A DNA stretch of 64,000 nt from Halomonas elongata. GTDB lineage: Bacteria; Pseudomonadota; Gammaproteobacteria; Pseudomonadales; Halomonadaceae. Positions within the stretch are counted from its first letter, which is position 1. The number at the start of each line of letters is the position of its first letter. Location of the stretch: positions 18,828 through 82,827 of the forward strand of contig NZ_JAJQTQ010000018.1 in assembly GCF_029081005.1 (NCBI RefSeq), given 5' to 3'. The position numbers and the translations under genes are program-made. The notes below the pieces were generated by a model. The model ran no database searches. It was not told where the DNA came from and was given only the letters and a program-made list of their open reading frames with translations. Shown in pieces: positions 63,773-64,000 of the stretch.

Positions 63773-63807
63773 AAAAAGCCCCGCGGCATTGCTGCCACGG
63801 GGCTTTC
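63773..63807 (-). terminator. terminator of the tRNA-Val transcript
   Basis: On the minus strand AAAGCCCCGTGGCA and TGCCGCGGGGCTTTTT pair (one G-T) around a small loop, immediately downstream of the tRNA. Confidence 0.88.
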
Positions 63808-63813
63808 GGAGTC

Positions 63814-63890
63814 TGGTAGGACCAGGCGGATTTGAACCGCCGACCTCCACGATGTCAACGTGGCGCTCTAACCAACTGAGCTATGGTCCT
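63814..63890 (-). tRNA. tRNA-Val(GAC), second copy
   Basis: A 77-base cloverleaf on the minus strand: acceptor AGGACCA/TGGTCCT, D arm with AGCTCAGTTGGTTAGAGC, and anticodon loop TTGACAT (anticodon GAC) in the stem CCACG/CGTGG. The CCA end is encoded. Identical to the copy at 63924-64000. Confidence 0.96.
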
Positions 63891-63923
63891 GAAATGCACG
63901 TGTCGAGACAGCGATAAAGCGCT

Positions 63924-64000
63924 TGGTAGGACCAGGCGGATTTGAACCGCCGACCTCCACGATGTCAACGTGGCGCTCTAACCAACTGAGCTATGGTCCT
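63924..64000 (-). tRNA. tRNA-Val(GAC), first copy
   Basis: Same 77 bases as the downstream copy, including the encoded CCA. It ends at the window edge, so more tRNA genes may lie to the right. The 33-base spacer differs from the outer flank. Confidence 0.95.

Overview
The window looks like a chromosome segment of a halophilic gammaproteobacterium of the Halomonadaceae (Halomonas or a close relative). The host genes are GC-rich. The pairs psrA/lexA and dinB, the pilA/pilBC locus, the glycerol ABC operon and the acidic proteins all fit that group. This is inferred from gene content and protein character; no 16S gene is present.

Layout. (1) 1-9.7 kb: the 3' end of a solute-binding protein gene, then a pectin/uronate utilisation cluster: kduI, kduD, an IclR/KdgR-type regulator, a KdgM-type porin, a TRAP transporter (DctQ, DctM, DctP) with a GH105 unsaturated uronyl hydrolase inside it, and a TIM-barrel isomerase. 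Unsaturated oligouronides would enter through KdgM, cross the inner membrane by the TRAP system, be cut by GH105 and pass through KduI/KduD to KDG. (2) 10,015-29,757: a 19.7-kb integrative element inside the host yjbQ gene. (3) 29.9-45.5 kb: LPS-type kinase, pilA/pilB/pilC, L,D-transpeptidase, psrA, lexA, dinB, purU, an RNase J-like enzyme, an H-NS-like protein and molybdopterin genes (moaA, moaE, a moaC-moaD fusion, mobB, mobA). (4) 45.5-60 kb: uraA, glpD with the glycerol ABC transporter glpSTPQUV, then upp, ung, gpt, apt, a purine permease and riboflavin synthase. (5) 60-64 kb: a SAM-II-type riboswitch ahead of metN-metI-metQ, msrC and two identical tRNA-Val(GAC) genes.

The element is the most interesting part. 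Host yjbQ is split at base 10014/29758. Joining the two halves restores a 420-bp, 139-codon gene with no base gained or lost. The element carries its own complete 420-bp yjbQ, about 53 % identical in protein, as the last gene of its recombinase operon (three tyrosine recombinases, a Tn554 TnpC-like coiled-coil protein, yjbQ). The insertion therefore destroys one yjbQ and brings another. The rejoined element ends predict a palindromic attP (CCGTA-TGCGTG-TACGG), and both ends carry clustered ATATGGACA-type repeats. The cargo is a type I restriction-modification operon with a two-gene CBASS (CD-NTase plus SLATT-type membrane effector) between hsdS and hsdR, followed by an M48-like metallopeptidase and a 56-residue protein. 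It also has an XRE regulator, a 380-residue CxxC protein, an orphan BrnA-like small protein and a two-gene module of unknown function. CATC/GATG dyads at three promoters suggest that one regulator controls both mobility and defence.
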